A stretch of DNA of 6,766 nucleotides, taken from positions 1 to 6,766 of the forward strand of contig JARFQX010000989.1 in the NCBI GenBank assembly GCA_029287555.1, read 5' to 3'. Position 1 is the stretch's first letter, and every line of letters begins with the position of its first letter. This DNA comes from Rubripirellula sp. (GTDB lineage Bacteria; Planctomycetota; Planctomycetia; Pirellulales; Pirellulaceae). The translations under genes and the position numbers were made by a program. This document shows, in pieces, positions 6,033-6,766 of the stretch. The notes beneath the pieces are model-generated. The model was not told where the DNA came from and did no database searches. It was given only the letters and a program-made list of their open reading frames with translations.

Positions 6033-6146
6033 CTGACGCTCGACTCTCCCGGAGGAAGTGCGATGCTAAACCAATATGATTCAACAACTTAAATACCGGA
6101 CGACCTCGTCAGACGGCGAGGGCTGCCTTACGATAAATGCTGTTCC

Positions 6147-6153
6147 TTATATC
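6147..6153 (+). promoter_or_regulatory. Possible -10 region of rsmG
   Basis: TTATATC sits about 30 bases before the rsmG start in the A+T-richest part of the gap. The nearest -35-like element, TTACGA at 6128-6133, is only 13-14 bases away, which is short of the usual 17. This is a weak call. Confidence 0.22.
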
Positions 6154-6182
6154 ACTGGTCTCCCCGAACCAGAAAGAGTCGA

Positions 6183-6766
6183 ATGACAGTTGATCCCGGT
6201 TTTGCTTCCGCCCTGCAAGCGCATTCCATCGAACTGGAGGACGCCGTCGCGTGTCGATTGGAAGCTTACGTTCGTGTGTTGTGGGATTGGAACGAGAGGT
6301 TGAATCTTACCCGGCACACGACTTGGGATCTGTTCGTCTCGCGGGACCTTCGCGACTGCCTGCAACTTGCACCGTTGATTCGGTCCGGCGAGGACGTGTT
6401 GGACTTGGGCAGCGGAAATGGAATTCCCGGCATCCCACTGTGTATCTTGCGTGCTGACATTGAGGTATCGCTTGCCGAGTCGGTTGCCAAGCGAGCCAAG
6501 GCCTTGGGAGAGATCATTGGCGACCTTGGCCTGCCTATCCCAGTCTATGGGGCGCGGGGGGAAGATCTTTTGGAGGATTTCCGCTTCACGACCGTCGTTT
6601 CTCGGGCCGTGGGCAGTCTCGCCAAATTCTGTCGTTGGGTCGGCCCGCATTGGCAGAACGTTGATCGCCTGCTGCTAATCAAAGGCCCGAAATGGGTCGA
6701 GGAGCGGGGCGAAGCAAGGCACCTGGGACTGCTCAATGGACTTGAGATTCGACGTGTTGCCTCCTA
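6183..6766 (+). CDS. rsmG: 16S rRNA (guanine-527-N7)-methyltransferase RsmG, 3' end outside window
   Basis: RsmG (formerly GidB) uses SAM to methylate N7 of G527 in the 530 loop of 16S rRNA. In several bacteria its loss gives low-level streptomycin resistance. The frame is open from ATG 6183 to the window end, giving 194 residues; the family is usually a little over 200, so only the last part is missing. YVRVLWDWNERLNLTR (29-44) matches the family's N-terminal signature W-N-x-x-x-N-L-T. SAM-binding motif I is VLDLGSGNGIPGIPL (72-86). SRAVGSLAKF (140-149) corresponds to the SRAFASL motif, and LLIKGPK (164-170) to the late LKG strand. The segment SRDLRDCL (53-60) aligns with the common RHILDS motif but has Asp where His is usual. 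GAAAGAG a few bases before the ATG is a weak ribosome binding site. No mnmG or parAB is beside it. Confidence 0.93.
   Translation, partial: MTVDPGFASALQAHSIELEDAVACRLEAYVRVLWDWNERLNLTRHTTWDLFVSRDLRDCLQLAPLIRSGEDVLDLGSGNGIPGIPLCILRADIEVSLAESVAKRAKALGEIIGDLGLPIPVYGARGEDLLEDFRFTTVVSRAVGSLAKFCRWVGPHWQNVDRLLLIKGPKWVEERGEARHLGLLNGLEIRRVAS

Larger units (their letters stand above)
5826..6182. other. Non-coding stretch with structured repeats
   Basis: The 357 bases between the divergent cyclotransferase-like gene and rsmG have no convincing coding frame; the open frames here are short and unlike known proteins. The stretch holds the hairpin at 5956-5977, a CTGAG/CTCAG pair flanking a GA-rich run (about 5983-6007), a 14-bp tandem duplication (6005-6032) and an A+T-richer end that may carry the rsmG promoter. 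Confidence 0.6.

Overview
The window looks like ordinary bacterial chromosome from a planctomycete, most likely of the Pirellulales type. This is inferred from a secreted protein with a PEP-CTERM sorting tail, loosely spaced genes of unrelated function that keep changing strand, the style of the transaldolase and of the 161-residue unknown, and fairly high G+C judged by eye. No marker gene proves it. No phage, transposon, CRISPR, tRNA or rRNA was seen.

Layout. Positions 1-211 (+) hold the C-terminal end of a cytidine deaminase. A short array of 14-bp tandem repeats (208-274) follows. Two genes then run on the minus strand: a class I SAM methyltransferase (2317 to 1445) and a transaldolase (1349 to 294). 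A 200-bp gap with a -10-like box and a small hairpin leads to NAD-type glyceraldehyde-3-phosphate dehydrogenase (2518-3510, +), which ends in several hairpins including a good intrinsic terminator. A short PII-type nitrogen regulator (3671-3973, +) comes next. It converges with a PEP-CTERM protein (4746 to 4021, -). That gene is divergent from an unrecognised 161-residue protein (4855-5340, +), which converges with a gamma-glutamylcyclotransferase-like protein (5825 to 5388, -). A 357-bp non-coding stretch with a perfect hairpin and a second 14-bp tandem duplication precedes rsmG (6183 onward, +), which runs off the end.

How the genes relate. Transaldolase and GAPDH share glyceraldehyde 3-phosphate as a metabolite (pentose phosphate pathway and glycolysis). 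They lie on opposite strands with a methyltransferase between them, so they are not an operon. The rest look like single-gene units: pyrimidine salvage, nitrogen/energy sensing, a surface or secreted protein, a small cyclotransferase and ribosomal RNA methylation.

I did not find a convincing new biological system. The observations most worth a second look are the PII protein that lacks the usual C-terminal loop while keeping Tyr51, the two unrelated 14-bp tandem arrays, the hairpin-bearing non-coding block before rsmG, and the unrecognised 161-residue protein.
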